DNA from: Pseudomonas umsongensis | Lineage (GTDB): Bacteria > Pseudomonadota > Gammaproteobacteria > Pseudomonadales > Pseudomonadaceae | Direction of reading: 5' to 3' | Length of the DNA stretch: 64,000 nt | NCBI RefSeq assembly: GCF_002236105.1 | Contig: NZ_NIWU01000005.1 | Coordinates: forward strand, 62,001 to 126,000 | Part shown: positions 36,431-45,504 of the stretch, in pieces | Numbering within the stretch: position 1 is the stretch's first letter | How the letters are laid out: the number at the start of each line of letters is the position of its first letter | Position numbers and translations under genes: made by a program | Notes under the pieces: generated by a model | Told to the model about the DNA's origin: nothing | Database searches by the model: none | Seen by the model: only the letters and a program-made list of their open reading frames with translations

Positions 36431-38194
36431 TCAGATGTACCGAGCCATTTGCAGGCTGACGGAATGGCTGCGTTGCAGATCGGAAAAAACATGTTCGATA
36501 TGTCGGGTCCGGTCTTGCATGGCCTTGCCGTAGTCTTCGACCACTTGAGTGAGGTAAGAGGCAATTGATTCGCTGATCGCCATGCGCACCGTCACGTCCG
36601 TCAGGTGTTCTGCCGCTTGGGCCTGATGCATGCTGCTTTCAATGCCAAGTCCACTTTCCAGCACCACGCCGCCGAACTCGGTAAGGGTTCGAGCGATTTC
36701 GACATTGGTGGCGTAACGTGCCAGGGCTACAGGATCAGCACCGTTGGTGATGAAACTGCGCAATTGAGTCAGCATCTGGGTCACCGTGTTGGCAGCCGAT
36801 GTGGTCATCTGCTTCATGGCCTCCACCGCCGCAGGTGCAGCCTGCGACACCACAGTTGCCAGTTTTGACGCGACCGCGCCGATCATCGGCCCAATCACCT
36901 GAACACCCAAGATGGCCGCCAATGCGATGACTGCAATGGTGGTGCCGATGCCCGCGATCATGCCGGCGATTTGCGCAATGTCCTTCGCCGTTTCGGGATC
37001 AACGCCCACCGCGACCAGCACCGTGGTGTAGAGATCGGTAAAGAAGCTGATGGCTTCCTGAATTCCCGTTATCAGCGGCTTCATCGCTTCCGCCATGAAC
37101 GACACACCCGTAAATTCCTTGACCAGCTCGTCCGCGATCATGAGCCCAGCCCCGATCACCCCAAACGCTATGAGCATCACGTTGCCGGTCAGAGCACCGG
37201 CCGCAATGCTGGCGATGGCCACCAGCGCGCCAACGATTTTGCCGATACAGCCCATGGTCTTCTGCAACGCTTCGGCTTTTCGGACTTCTTCCAGGTACTT
37301 GTCCGACTCGAGCTGCATTTTTTCCTGCAGTTTGGCCTGCAATTCCAGAAACAACTCTTGACTGAGCTCTTCCTTGTTCTGCGCCGACTCGCCCAGCAGC
37401 TCGATGATCTTCAAGCGGTTCAACAGTGCCAGTGCACTGCTGCTCAGCGCCTTTTCATCCGATTGTTTAACCTGCGGTCCACCAACGCCTGCCTCCAGGA
37501 CTTTTGCGGTCACGATCGCGAGGACCTTAACGGCGGCATTAGCGATTTCGATCAATTTGAGATGGGCACCGGTGGATTTTTCAAAAGCCTGGGTATGATT
37601 CGCCAGCTCGCCCTTGAGATGATTACGAAGAGCCAATTCGCTCGCATATTCGGGTGATTCAGGGTCCAGCTTCGTCAGACGCGCCTCGCTTTCGTCCAGC
37701 AAGCCCTGACACTGCTGGACTTTCTCGCGCAGCTTCTCCAGGTTTTGCTGACTACCGCCAACGGTCCCCTCAGCGGCCTCAAGTACCGCGACGGCCTCAG
37801 CATATTCAACCGCCAGTTTTTCATGACCCTGTTGCTTAGCCCCGGCCATGCTCTGCAACATCGCCAGGCGGTGTTTCAGCTTGTTGACGTCGACCTCGCC
37901 GATCAGCTCGCTGATCATCGCCATCAGCAGCGTGAACAGATCGCCTTCCGACTCTTTGCCGCTCGTGCGTGCCTGCGGCAGATGCAACTGTGGACGCCCC
38001 GTAGCTGCCGTGGATTTACCGTGCTCGTTGTCGTAGTTCACCGACATCAATCCGGCCAGCGCTTGCTGGCCAGCTTTCTGAAAATCCACCGTTCTGGCCG
38101 CCTGGCTGGCGGCTTTGCCGTAAATCTCAAAGGCTTCGTTACGGCTGAGCCCTCCGGCATAAGCCGGGTTGAATGTACTTCTGATTTCACTCAT
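36431..38194 (-). CDS. sctE: T3SS major translocator SctE (SipB/IpaB-like)
   Basis: 587 residues (SipB is 593) starting at ATG 38194 with GGAGGA six bases before. A long coiled coil (about 120-230) is followed by the paired hydrophobic helices of the IpaB family (IGKIVGALVAIASIAAGALTG and MIAGIGTTIAVIALAAILGV). It forms the host-membrane pore with SctB. It directly follows its chaperone sicA, with a stop-to-start distance of two bases. Confidence 0.9.
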   Translation of the reverse strand: MSEIRSTFNPAYAGGLSRNEAFEIYGKAASQAARTVDFQKAGQQALAGLMSVNYDNEHGKSTAATGRPQLHLPQARTSGKESEGDLFTLLMAMISELIGEVDVNKLKHRLAMLQSMAGAKQQGHEKLAVEYAEAVAVLEAAEGTVGGSQQNLEKLREKVQQCQGLLDESEARLTKLDPESPEYASELALRNHLKGELANHTQAFEKSTGAHLKLIEIANAAVKVLAIVTAKVLEAGVGGPQVKQSDEKALSSSALALLNRLKIIELLGESAQNKEELSQELFLELQAKLQEKMQLESDKYLEEVRKAEALQKTMGCIGKIVGALVAIASIAAGALTGNVMLIAFGVIGAGLMIADELVKEFTGVSFMAEAMKPLITGIQEAISFFTDLYTTVLVAVGVDPETAKDIAQIAGMIAGIGTTIAVIALAAILGVQVIGPMIGAVASKLATVVSQAAPAAVEAMKQMTTSAANTVTQMLTQLRSFITNGADPVALARYATNVEIARTLTEFGGVVLESGLGIESSMHQAQAAEHLTDVTVRMAISESIASYLTQVVEDYGKAMQDRTRHIEHVFSDLQRSHSVSLQMARYI

Positions 38195-38196
38195 GT

Positions 38197-38679
38197 TCAG
38201 TCCTCCGAACAATGCTTTTCAATGTGAGCCAGGGTGTCGAGATACACCCGGGCCTGTTTGCGCAGTTCCTCTTCCGTGGCCTGCTCGAGTACGTACTCGA
38301 AACACAATCGGGCCTTGCCAATCTTGCCCAGGGCGAGCTGGCACTGACCGCTGTAGAACATCGGGCGGTAGTCGTTCTTGCCCTGGGCAAAGGCGATGGC
38401 GTACAGGTCGATCGCTTTCTGATGGTTTTGCTTGAGCTGGTGCACCGCCGCCAGTCCCAGCCAATACTGGCTATTGTGTAAGTCGTAGATGCACAGGAAG
38501 TGGAAGAACTTCTCGGCATCGTCCAGCCGTCCCTGCTCATAAAACTGGAAAGCAAAGGCATAGAGACCGTCCATGTGCTCATCGCTGATGCCCTGCACGT
38601 CCTTTAACGACGCACCCGCCAGCACGGCATCCACGATGTCCAGAGCGATTTGCTCGTCTTGTTGGTTGTTGCGACTCAT
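38197..38679 (-). CDS. sicA: Class II T3SS chaperone SicA
   Basis: 160 residues with three TPR-like repeats (YAFAFQFYEQGRLDDAEKFF, WLGLAAVHQLKQNHQKAIDL, MFYSGQCQLALGKIGKARLC). It keeps SctE and SctB soluble before export. In Salmonella SicA is also the co-activator of InvF; an InvF homologue heads this operon, so the same partnership is likely. AGGAG eight bases before the ATG at 38679 fixes the start. Confidence 0.92.
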   Translation of the reverse strand: MSRNNQQDEQIALDIVDAVLAGASLKDVQGISDEHMDGLYAFAFQFYEQGRLDDAEKFFHFLCIYDLHNSQYWLGLAAVHQLKQNHQKAIDLYAIAFAQGKNDYRPMFYSGQCQLALGKIGKARLCFEYVLEQATEEELRKQARVYLDTLAHIEKHCSED

Positions 38680-38794
38680 CAGCCACACTCCTGGAAAAAA
38701 CGTCAGCGCTGCTGACGATTGCATTGAGCCAAAGCGCTGGCAGGTACGCTGCCAAATTGCGCTCATGCCAACGATGGATAGATTAAGAAGGGGA

Positions 38795-39829
38795 TCAGGC
38801 CTGCTCGACTTGCTCGAGCCAGATCAACAGGCGCAGGACTTCTTCGACTTCCTGCACCTGGAGGAAGCTATAGCGCTGGTGGGTCTTGAAGATCCGCCGG
38901 GCCAGTGCGATGTCATTGATCACGGGCACGCCAACCTCTTTGGCATACGCTCGAACGGCCAGGGCGCGCTGGTTGGTTTCCATCAGCGAGATGAACGGCA
39001 GCAGGGTGATTTCCGGGCGGAAATACACCCCGATGGCGATGTGGGTGGGGTTGGCGATGATCATCCGCGAGCTGCGCACGTCGGATTTGACCTGCTCGGA
39101 CAGGAGTTCCCTGTGCAAATCGCGACGGCGGCCCTTGATCTCGGGATTACCATCCTGCTCCTTGTGCTCGCGCTTGACGGCGTCCTTGTCCATCATTTGA
39201 TCTTTCATGAACAACCAGTATTCACTCAACGCATCCAGCACGACGATCAGCAGCACGCATCCCAGGAACGCCAACACCAGAACCAGCAACAAGTGCCCCC
39301 AGATCGCGAACAGCTCCGGGGCCTGGGCGAACAATTGGGCAAACAACAGTTGCCGCTGCGTGATCCAGACTATCCACAGCGCCATGGCAAAGCTGCCCAG
39401 GTACAGCAGCGCTTTGACCGTGTCCTTGACGGTGCGCAGGCTGAACAGTTTTTTGAAGCCATTGATCGGGTTCAGCGCACCGAGATTGAGCTTCAGGGCC
39501 TCGCTGGCCAGTGCAAAGCCGCTTTGCAACAACGCAGGTAGTGCACTGGTCAAGACGCACACCAGCAGCAACGGCAGCAATGCCTTGAGCCCGACCAGCA
39601 CCAGCATCGCCGAGTACGCCTGCATATCCGTGTCGAAATCACTGGCAATGATGCGTCGATAGACTTCCATGACCTCCACCAGCGAACTGTTGAACACCAT
39701 GTAGGTGATGCCGCAGAGAGTCAGGCAGGTGACCACCAGATCCTTGGCCTTGAACGTCTGGCCTTTGCGTGAGGCGTCGCGCAGACGCTTGGCGGTGGGC
39801 TTCTCAGTCTTCGAGGCGCTGGACGACAT
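38795..39829 (-). CDS. sctU: T3SS export switch protein SctU (SpaS-like)
   Basis: 344 residues: about four transmembrane helices, then a cytoplasmic domain with the self-cleavage motif NPTH (cleavage after Asn260). Cleavage switches export from needle subunits to translocators. The ATG at 39829 is preceded by GGGGAGG and gives the family start SSSASKTEKPTAKRLRDA; an ATG six codons upstream lacks a site. It overlaps sctT. The 115-base gap to sicA holds no gene I can see. Confidence 0.94.
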   Translation of the reverse strand: MSSSASKTEKPTAKRLRDASRKGQTFKAKDLVVTCLTLCGITYMVFNSSLVEVMEVYRRIIASDFDTDMQAYSAMLVLVGLKALLPLLLVCVLTSALPALLQSGFALASEALKLNLGALNPINGFKKLFSLRTVKDTVKALLYLGSFAMALWIVWITQRQLLFAQLFAQAPELFAIWGHLLLVLVLAFLGCVLLIVVLDALSEYWLFMKDQMMDKDAVKREHKEQDGNPEIKGRRRDLHRELLSEQVKSDVRSSRMIIANPTHIAIGVYFRPEITLLPFISLMETNQRALAVRAYAKEVGVPVINDIALARRIFKTHQRYSFLQVQEVEEVLRLLIWLEQVEQA

Positions 39830-40610
39830 CGGCGACCTCCCCTTCACGGCCCAGATAGTGTTCCAGCCCTTGGGATTTGCCGCCCATGCGCAGGACTTCG
39901 TCCGGCAGGTGCACGCCGAAATACAACATCAACACCACCAGCGCCACCAGGCTCTTGACCGTCAGCGACACCGAGAACGCGTTCATTTGCGGCGCATACC
40001 GCGAGAGCAAACCGAGCAGCGCTTCGCTGACCAACAACGTGGCCACCACCGGGGCGCTGATTACCAGGGTCTTGCTCACCAGTGCATCCAACAGGCCAAC
40101 AATCGCGGACAGGTGTATCTCGCAACCATTGGCCGGCGCGCAAATGCGGTAGCTGTGCCCAACGGTTTCAAGCATCAGCAACATGCCGCCACCTTCGAGA
40201 TAGACCGCTGCGGCGAACAACTGGAGAAAATTTGCCAACTCCGACGTATCGACGCCATTGGCCGGGTCCACGGTGCTGCTGAGCATTGCCCCGCGCTGGT
40301 TGTCGATCAGGTTGCCCATGGCGTGCAACACCCAGAACGGCCAGCACAGCAGGCATCCAAGCAGCACGCCAATGCCGGCCTCACGCAACACCAGGCCGAA
40401 GAATGCCAAGCCGTCGAGCGCCGGCAACGGCACACCCACATAGGCCCAGAACCCCGTCGCCACCAGCACAATGACTGCCTGGCGTGGCGCCCCCGTGAGC
40501 ACACCGCTGTTGAGAAAGGGCAACATGAAAAAAATCGGCGCCAAGCGAGCCACCCCCAGGATGGCGGCGGCGAACCAGGCGTACAGGTCAAAAAACAACG
40601 TGACCGACAT
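39804..40610 (-). CDS. sctT: T3SS export gate protein SctT (SpaR-like)
   Basis: 268 residues, as SpaR (263), from MSVTLFFDLYAWFAAAILG. About six to eight hydrophobic helices, with the family patterns RLAPIFFMLPFLN and NQRGAMLSSTVDPANG. Part of the SctR5-S4-T1 export gate. It starts four bases after the sctS stop. Confidence 0.93.
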   Translation of the reverse strand: MSVTLFFDLYAWFAAAILGVARLAPIFFMLPFLNSGVLTGAPRQAVIVLVATGFWAYVGVPLPALDGLAFFGLVLREAGIGVLLGCLLCWPFWVLHAMGNLIDNQRGAMLSSTVDPANGVDTSELANFLQLFAAAVYLEGGGMLLMLETVGHSYRICAPANGCEIHLSAIVGLLDALVSKTLVISAPVVATLLVSEALLGLLSRYAPQMNAFSVSLTVKSLVALVVLMLYFGVHLPDEVLRMGGKSQGLEHYLGREGEVADVVQRLED

Positions 40611-40614
40611 CGCG

Positions 40615-40869
40615 CTAACCCAACGCCAGGCGGATGACTTCACGGCTGAAATCGAGCAGGGTTTCGCCGTACCAGCCCGACAACAGGAACAGGCATGCGG
40701 CAACAGCCAACAGCTTGAAACCGAACGGCAGGGTCTGCTCCTGAAGTTGCGTCACCGTTTGAATCAAACCCACCACCAGGCCGACCACCGTGGCGACAAT
40801 GATCGGCCACGCCACCATCAACAGAATCAGGTACAGGGTTTTATTGCCGGCATAGACCAGATCGTTCAT
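40615..40869 (-). CDS. sctS: T3SS export gate protein SctS (SpaQ-like)
   Basis: 84 residues and two transmembrane helices (TLYLILLMVAWPIIVATVVG and LLAVAACLFLLSGWYG) joined by GLIQTVTQLQEQTLPFG, the conserved FliQ/SctS loop. Confidence 0.94.
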   Translation of the reverse strand: MNDLVYAGNKTLYLILLMVAWPIIVATVVGLVVGLIQTVTQLQEQTLPFGFKLLAVAACLFLLSGWYGETLLDFSREVIRLALG

Positions 40870-40878
40870 GAGCCGCTC

Positions 40879-41538
40879 CTACGCCAGCAAGGTCAGGTAT
40901 TGCTTGACCAGCCCGGTCGACAGCAACGCCCAGCCATCCAGTGCCACAAACAGCACCAGTTTGATCGGCACCGAAATGATCACCGGGCTCATCATCATCA
41001 TGCCCAGTGCCAGCAGAATGCTGGAGATCACCAGATCGACGATCACGAACGGCAGGTACAAATAAAAGCCGATCTTGAAGGCGCTTTTGATTTCACTCAA
41101 TGCGTAGGCCGGCAGCAGGGAAAACAGCGACGGCGTGAGCTCTTCATCGGCGGGCAGACCGAGGTCGGACTCACTCTGCACCGCTTGCGCCCGCTCAAAG
41201 AACAGCGCCAGTTCCGGGTCGGTGTATTTGCGCAAGTATTCCTTGTATCCCCCCAACCCGTTCTCGGCAAAATTCACCACCGACTCGATGTCGGTAAAAG
41301 CCACCTGTTCTTCCTTGTAATAGCCATAGCCTTGCTTCATCACCGGCGTCATCACGAAAATCGCCAGCATCAGGGCAATCGCATTGAGGGTCATGTTCGA
41401 GGGCACTTGCTGCAAGCCCAAGGCGTTGCGCACGATGACAAAGACGATGGAAAACTTGATGTAGCAGGTGCCGGCCGCCACCAGGAACGGCAGCAGTGAA
41501 GCGAACGCCAGCAGCGCAATCAACGAGACGTCATTCAT
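40879..41538 (-). CDS. sctR: T3SS export gate protein SctR (SpaP-like)
   Basis: 219 residues, FliP/SctR family: SLLPFLVAAGTCYIKFSIVF, VRNALGLQQVPSNMTLNAIA and, later, SEIKSAFKIGFYLYLPFVIV and LGMMMMSPVIISVPIKLVLF. Its ATG overlaps the sctQ stop in the ATGA pattern. Confidence 0.95.
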   Translation of the reverse strand: MNDVSLIALLAFASLLPFLVAAGTCYIKFSIVFVIVRNALGLQQVPSNMTLNAIALMLAIFVMTPVMKQGYGYYKEEQVAFTDIESVVNFAENGLGGYKEYLRKYTDPELALFFERAQAVQSESDLGLPADEELTPSLFSLLPAYALSEIKSAFKIGFYLYLPFVIVDLVISSILLALGMMMMSPVIISVPIKLVLFVALDGWALLSTGLVKQYLTLLA

Positions 41539-41840
41539 CGCGGCATTGCGTCCATTGAGTCGTTGCGATAGACCTCGAGCAACTCCACAGCCAACTGCTC
41601 TTCCAGTTGCACCAGTTCGCCACGGGCCACCGGCTTGCCATTGGCTCGCACTTCGATGTGCCGCGTCGCATCGTCCGCCAGCGGGATCAGTTGTCCCCCG
41701 ATAAACTGCGACAGCGTGGCCAGGTCGATTTCCTGGGTCGCGAGCACGAACTGCAGACGCACCGACATAGCGCCGAGGTCAACATCGGGCTCCGGTGCGG
41801 ATTCTGCGGAGCCTTGGGCGTCGGGCTCGGTCAATTGCAT
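41535..41840 (-). CDS. Internal translation product SctQ-C
   Basis: An in-frame ATG at 41840 within sctQ is preceded by AGGGG at six-base spacing, a stronger site than most genes here have. It would give a 101-residue protein holding the last SPOA domain. Salmonella SpaO makes an internal product of the same length, needed for a stable sorting platform, so this start is probably used. Confidence 0.65.
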   Translation of the reverse strand: MQLTEPDAQGSAESAPEPDVDLGAMSVRLQFVLATQEIDLATLSQFIGGQLIPLADDATRHIEVRANGKPVARGELVQLEEQLAVELLEVYRNDSMDAMPR

Positions 41841-42464
41841 GTGTATCCCCTGTTCAGTAAAAGTGAAAACGCCGAGGCATAGATGCCCCAGGTAGCATCG
41901 TTGCGAACGCTGAATAATTCGCAGGACATCGCCCGCCTTCAGCCGTATCCCATGTCTGAGGTGACTCGACCCCAGCATCAGCTCCAGGCACAGCGGCAAA
42001 TCGCTCAGCCATGAGTCGGTGTACAGGGGCGCGCTGGCGGCCCGTGCCGATGGCAATCGGGTCAACCACAAGCGCCCACGAGGCGTGTCGAGCCAAGGCA
42101 GCTCTTGCGGTGGCAATTGCCCGGGAAGCACCACATCGACGTCGGATAATTGCTGGTAGTGCAAGTCGTCTACCTCCAGCAGCAAGGGTTGCGGCACCGC
42201 GCGGAACAGTTCGGCGATGCTCATCAGCGAGCACTCGACTGTCAGTAACGACCGCAAACCCGGGAGTGATTGATGCAACCAGTCGCGGGCGTCGATCAAA
42301 CCCCGCCATTCCCCGCCCTCACCTGATGCGCGAAAACACAGGTAGCCCGATTGCCCTGGCGGATGGCCTGAACCGGCGACGACATTCGCGCTCCGCCAGC
42401 GTCGTATCGCTTGCGCGCCAGCACGTGCCTGGGCGTTGATCCGGCGCAACTTCAGTGCGCTCAT
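41535..42464 (-). CDS. sctQ: T3SS C-ring/sorting platform protein SctQ (SpaO-like)
   Basis: 309 residues, as SpaO (303). The divergent N-terminal domain is followed by two SPOA domains, the last ending near residue 300 (LATLSQFIGGQLIPLADDA). It forms the cytoplasmic pods that receive cargo. The ATG overlaps the sctP stop (ATGA). The gene contains an internal start that should also yield a short C-terminal product (listed separately). Confidence 0.9.
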   Translation of the reverse strand: MSALKLRRINAQARAGAQAIRRWRSANVVAGSGHPPGQSGYLCFRASGEGGEWRGLIDARDWLHQSLPGLRSLLTVECSLMSIAELFRAVPQPLLLEVDDLHYQQLSDVDVVLPGQLPPQELPWLDTPRGRLWLTRLPSARAASAPLYTDSWLSDLPLCLELMLGSSHLRHGIRLKAGDVLRIIQRSQRCYLGHLCLGVFTFTEQGIHMQLTEPDAQGSAESAPEPDVDLGAMSVRLQFVLATQEIDLATLSQFIGGQLIPLADDATRHIEVRANGKPVARGELVQLEEQLAVELLEVYRNDSMDAMPR

Positions 42465-43354
42465 GCGCCCTGCCCGGCGTCTTCGGCCTGCTCGTCGTCC
42501 GGCGGCTGCCGCGAGCCCTGGCGCTGCTGTTCGTCTTCGCTATTGGTCAGGCGCCACGTGGGTTCGCGGACCTGCTCCAGCGACACTTTGAGTTGTTCGT
42601 AAACCAGGGCATTGCTCGGGCTGAGTTGCAGGTTGCGGGCAGGCTCATCGGCCACGCGGCTGATCGTCACTTGCCCGCTGACGGCTCCTTTATTGAACGG
42701 AACCTGAAACAAGCCCCGGTCGGCAACCGACAAGGTTTCGATGATCGGATCGATGGCAGGAGGTACTGGCGGCATCACGGGCGCCGAGGCCGCAGGTGTG
42801 GCAGCTATGTGCACATGGCGTACGGTGGGGAGGCTCGATAAGGCTTCGGGCCTTTGCCCTTCGAACTCAGGTATCGGGGATGCACCTGGACGGGCGGCGA
42901 CTTCGACCGACAGCGGTTCGACGATGTTTGATGCCGGTTGGATCGGCCCTGATTCAACAATGATGGGAGTCGCCAGGTTTATCGGTGCCGACGCGACAGC
43001 CCTGGCGACAACAGGCGCAACGTCAACCAAAGGTGACAACAACCGGGGCTGCACAGGTTTACTCAAAAGCGACTGCGCTGGGGGATGAGACGACGGTGTG
43101 AGCGGCCGTACTTCGTCGACTTCAGCAGCCAGCTTTTCCGGGAGCGTGACCATCGCCTGCAAAGTGCTTGCACGACCAGCGTCCATCTGAGGCCGATGAC
43201 GCAGGATCAACGGCACCATCAGCGCCAGGACACCTTGGGGCAGTTCATCCTCCTGCACCGATACCAGCCTGTCGTGCAACTCATCCATCGGCCGTTCGAT
43301 GACGGGTTCCAGGGGTTGAACCGGCAAGGGTGAAATTACAGATACAGTGCTCAT
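42461..43354 (-). CDS. sctP: T3SS needle-length regulator SctP (InvJ-like)
   Basis: 297 residues, Pro/Val/Ala-rich and low in order through about 40-170, then a more compact C-terminal domain (VSVADRGLFQVPFNKGAVSGQVTISR, with the break only for length). The ruler/switch proteins of SPI-1 type systems have this composition. The call rests mainly on position between sctO and sctQ. Coupled to both neighbours by ATGA overlaps. Confidence 0.75.
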   Translation of the reverse strand: MSTVSVISPLPVQPLEPVIERPMDELHDRLVSVQEDELPQGVLALMVPLILRHRPQMDAGRASTLQAMVTLPEKLAAEVDEVRPLTPSSHPPAQSLLSKPVQPRLLSPLVDVAPVVARAVASAPINLATPIIVESGPIQPASNIVEPLSVEVAARPGASPIPEFEGQRPEALSSLPTVRHVHIAATPAASAPVMPPVPPAIDPIIETLSVADRGLFQVPFNKGAVSGQVTISRVADEPARNLQLSPSNALVYEQLKVSLEQVREPTWRLTNSEDEQQRQGSRQPPDDEQAEDAGQGA

Positions 43355-43806
43355 CGCGAAACTCCGTTCATCTCTTCGACTTCTCTTTCATCCCGGCGCA
43401 CCTGTTCCAGCCGTTGCCTGCGTAACAGAAGCTGAACAGCCCCTTCGTATTTGTCGTGCTTGCGCTGTGCTAACCGCAGTTGCTCGCGCTGCTCCTGCAA
43501 CGCTTGCTCAATCTCCCGGCACTGCTGATCGACCCGGTCACGCTCAAAGCGCATCAGATCGATCTGCCGCCGGATGACCGCCTGCCTTCGCAACAGCGCC
43601 AACAGTTGCCCGTGATCAAGCACACAGTCATTGGCGCGATGGCTGGCCAACAAACTGTGTAGCTCCGCTTTTTGTGCGTCGAAAGCGGCCCGCTCCTGCA
43701 CCAGCGGCTGCAGTTGCTGCCGGGTACGCGTTATCAGCAGTTCAGCGCGTTGCCGACGGAACTGGCCGAGTGCCAACAGGCGAAGACGATCGGCTAATGG
43801 ATTCAT
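43351..43806 (-). CDS. sctO: T3SS stalk protein SctO (InvI-like)
   Basis: 151 residues, almost wholly coiled coil and rich in Arg, Gln and Glu (RRQRAELLITRTRQQLQ, EQLRLAQRKHDKYEG). It is the FliJ-like central stalk linking the SctN hexamer to SctV. InvI is 147 residues. ATGA overlap with sctN. Confidence 0.85.
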   Translation of the reverse strand: MNPLADRLRLLALGQFRRQRAELLITRTRQQLQPLVQERAAFDAQKAELHSLLASHRANDCVLDHGQLLALLRRQAVIRRQIDLMRFERDRVDQQCREIEQALQEQREQLRLAQRKHDKYEGAVQLLLRRQRLEQVRRDEREVEEMNGVSR

Positions 43807-45089
43807 GCCATCAGCCCCTGTAATTGGCCCAGGGCTTCGTCCGGCTCACAGCATTCACCCGTGGGCTGGCGCAACCACTGGTCGAGGGCTGCGCGGCGCT
43901 GCAGCGCCTGGTCGTTGCCGGCGTCCGCGCCTGGGCTGTACTCACCCATGTCGAGAAAAACCTGCAGCTGCTCAATCCGCGTCAGCGTATCCCGGGTCGC
44001 CGCCGCCAGTTGCTGCACCTGGGGCGGGGTGACTTGCGTCGCCACGCGACTGACGCTGCGCAACACATCGATTGCCGGGTAGTGCCCCTTGGCCGCCAAT
44101 GCTCGGCTGAGGTAGATGTGTCCGTCGAGAATCGAACGAATCTCCTCGGCGATCGGGTCCGGCTCGTCGTCGCTTTCCAACAACACCGTGTACCAGGCAG
44201 TAATGCTGCCGGAAGCGGTCACACCCGGTCTTTCCAGCAGGCGCGGCAAGGCATCGAACACTGAGGCCGGATAGCCCCGTCGCGCCGGCGCTTCACCGGC
44301 CGCCAGGGCCAGGTCGCGACGCGCCCGGGCGTAGCGTGTCAATGAATCCAGCAGCAACACCACGCGTTGCCCCTGGTCGCGAAAATACTCGGCGATGGCG
44401 GTTGCCTGCAGGGCCGAATTGCAGCGGTCCACCGAGGAAAAATCCGACGTGGCATACACCACCACGCAGCGCGCGCGTTTTTCCGACTGGCGCAGGTGCT
44501 CGATGAATTCGGTTACTTCGCGGCCGCGCTCGCCGATCAGACCGATGACAAACACATCAGCGTCGGTGTGGTTGATCAGCATATTGATCAAGGTGGTTTT
44601 GCCGGAGCCGGCGGCGGCGAAAATGCCGATGCGTTGGCCGACACCGCAGGTCAGCAAGCCGTCAATGACCCGAATACCGGTGCGCAACGGGGTGTCTACC
44701 GGGCGCCGCTGCTGGTACGACGGCGGATCGGCATCCACCGGGTAGTCCTGTTGCGCCAGCGCCGTAGACGGTACCAGACGCTCGACGATAGTGCCCTGAG
44801 GGTCGACTACGCTGCCGAGCAAGGCATCACTGCACGACAGTTGCAGGGTCGAGCCCGTAGGCACGATCATCGATTCCCTGGACAAACCTTTCGCATCACC
44901 CAGCAAGGTGAGCAGAACAGCGTCGGGTTTGAAGCCGATGACCTGCGCCCGTGCAACGACCTGAGGCAGGCGCCAATGCCGCCGTACTTCGCAGACCTCG
45001 CCAACTACCACATCGCCCAAGGCGGCTTCGATCAAGGGTCCGCTCAAGCGCAAAGGATGGGCCGCATGCCTTTCCAACCGCATGTTCAT
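43803..45089 (-). CDS. sctN: T3SS ATPase SctN (InvC-like)
   Basis: 428 residues. Walker A is AAGSGKTTL, and Walker B falls in VVLLLDSLTRYARA. RGYPASVFDALPRLLERPG is the flagellar/T3SS ATPase signature. It strips chaperones and unfolds cargo. The ATG at 45089 forms an ATGA overlap with the upstream chaperone stop and aligns with the InvC N-terminus; an ATG at 45107 is possible but would overlap further. Confidence 0.95.
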   Translation of the reverse strand: MNMRLERHAAHPLRLSGPLIEAALGDVVVGEVCEVRRHWRLPQVVARAQVIGFKPDAVLLTLLGDAKGLSRESMIVPTGSTLQLSCSDALLGSVVDPQGTIVERLVPSTALAQQDYPVDADPPSYQQRRPVDTPLRTGIRVIDGLLTCGVGQRIGIFAAAGSGKTTLINMLINHTDADVFVIGLIGERGREVTEFIEHLRQSEKRARCVVVYATSDFSSVDRCNSALQATAIAEYFRDQGQRVVLLLDSLTRYARARRDLALAAGEAPARRGYPASVFDALPRLLERPGVTASGSITAWYTVLLESDDEPDPIAEEIRSILDGHIYLSRALAAKGHYPAIDVLRSVSRVATQVTPPQVQQLAAATRDTLTRIEQLQVFLDMGEYSPGADAGNDQALQRRAALDQWLRQPTGECCEPDEALGQLQGLMA

Positions 45090-45493
45090 CGACGTAAAAG
45101 TTCGCACAGCGTTTCGATTGCCTGCACGAAAGCATCCAGGGCTTGCGCGAAGTGCTCAGCGTCGCCGAGGGCATGGGCATTCGCCATCAAACGCAGTTCG
45201 AGCCGTTCCTGAACCACGCAAAGGTGCAATTGCCCGGTGCGGGAAAAAGCATTGCCCTCAAGTAAGAACTGCATCAAATCGAAGGCACAACGGCTCATTG
45301 CACCCGGGCTCGCTTCTGCAACCGTCGTCCAGATCCAGGCATCGCCATCGACCAACGCCACGTTGATATCGGGCAGATTCTTCATCTGCATTTCAATGGT
45401 GCTGTGACTATCAAAATGTCCTATCTGACTGTCCTTGCAGCCACTAAAACGTAGCGCTTCGCGTAACAGGTCGGCTATATCCATTGACATCAT
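45086..45493 (-). CDS. InvB/SpaK-like class I effector chaperone
   Basis: 135 residues, exactly the InvB length: a small acidic alpha-beta chaperone (MDIADLLREALRFSGC, INVALVDGDAWIWTT). GAGGAA precedes the ATG at 45493. In Salmonella InvB serves SipA and the SopE/SopA effectors. No SipA homologue lies in this window, so its cargo must be the unknown 464-residue protein or effectors encoded elsewhere. Confidence 0.83.
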   Translation of the reverse strand: MMSMDIADLLREALRFSGCKDSQIGHFDSHSTIEMQMKNLPDINVALVDGDAWIWTTVAEASPGAMSRCAFDLMQFLLEGNAFSRTGQLHLCVVQERLELRLMANAHALGDAEHFAQALDAFVQAIETLCELLRR

Positions 45494-45504
45494 TGCGGGG
45501 TTCC

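Noticed and set aside
43351..43806. Flagellar FliJ rather than a T3SS stalk protein
   Set aside because: Gene order between the T3SS ATPase and SctP/SctQ, and the absence of flagellar genes, support SctO.
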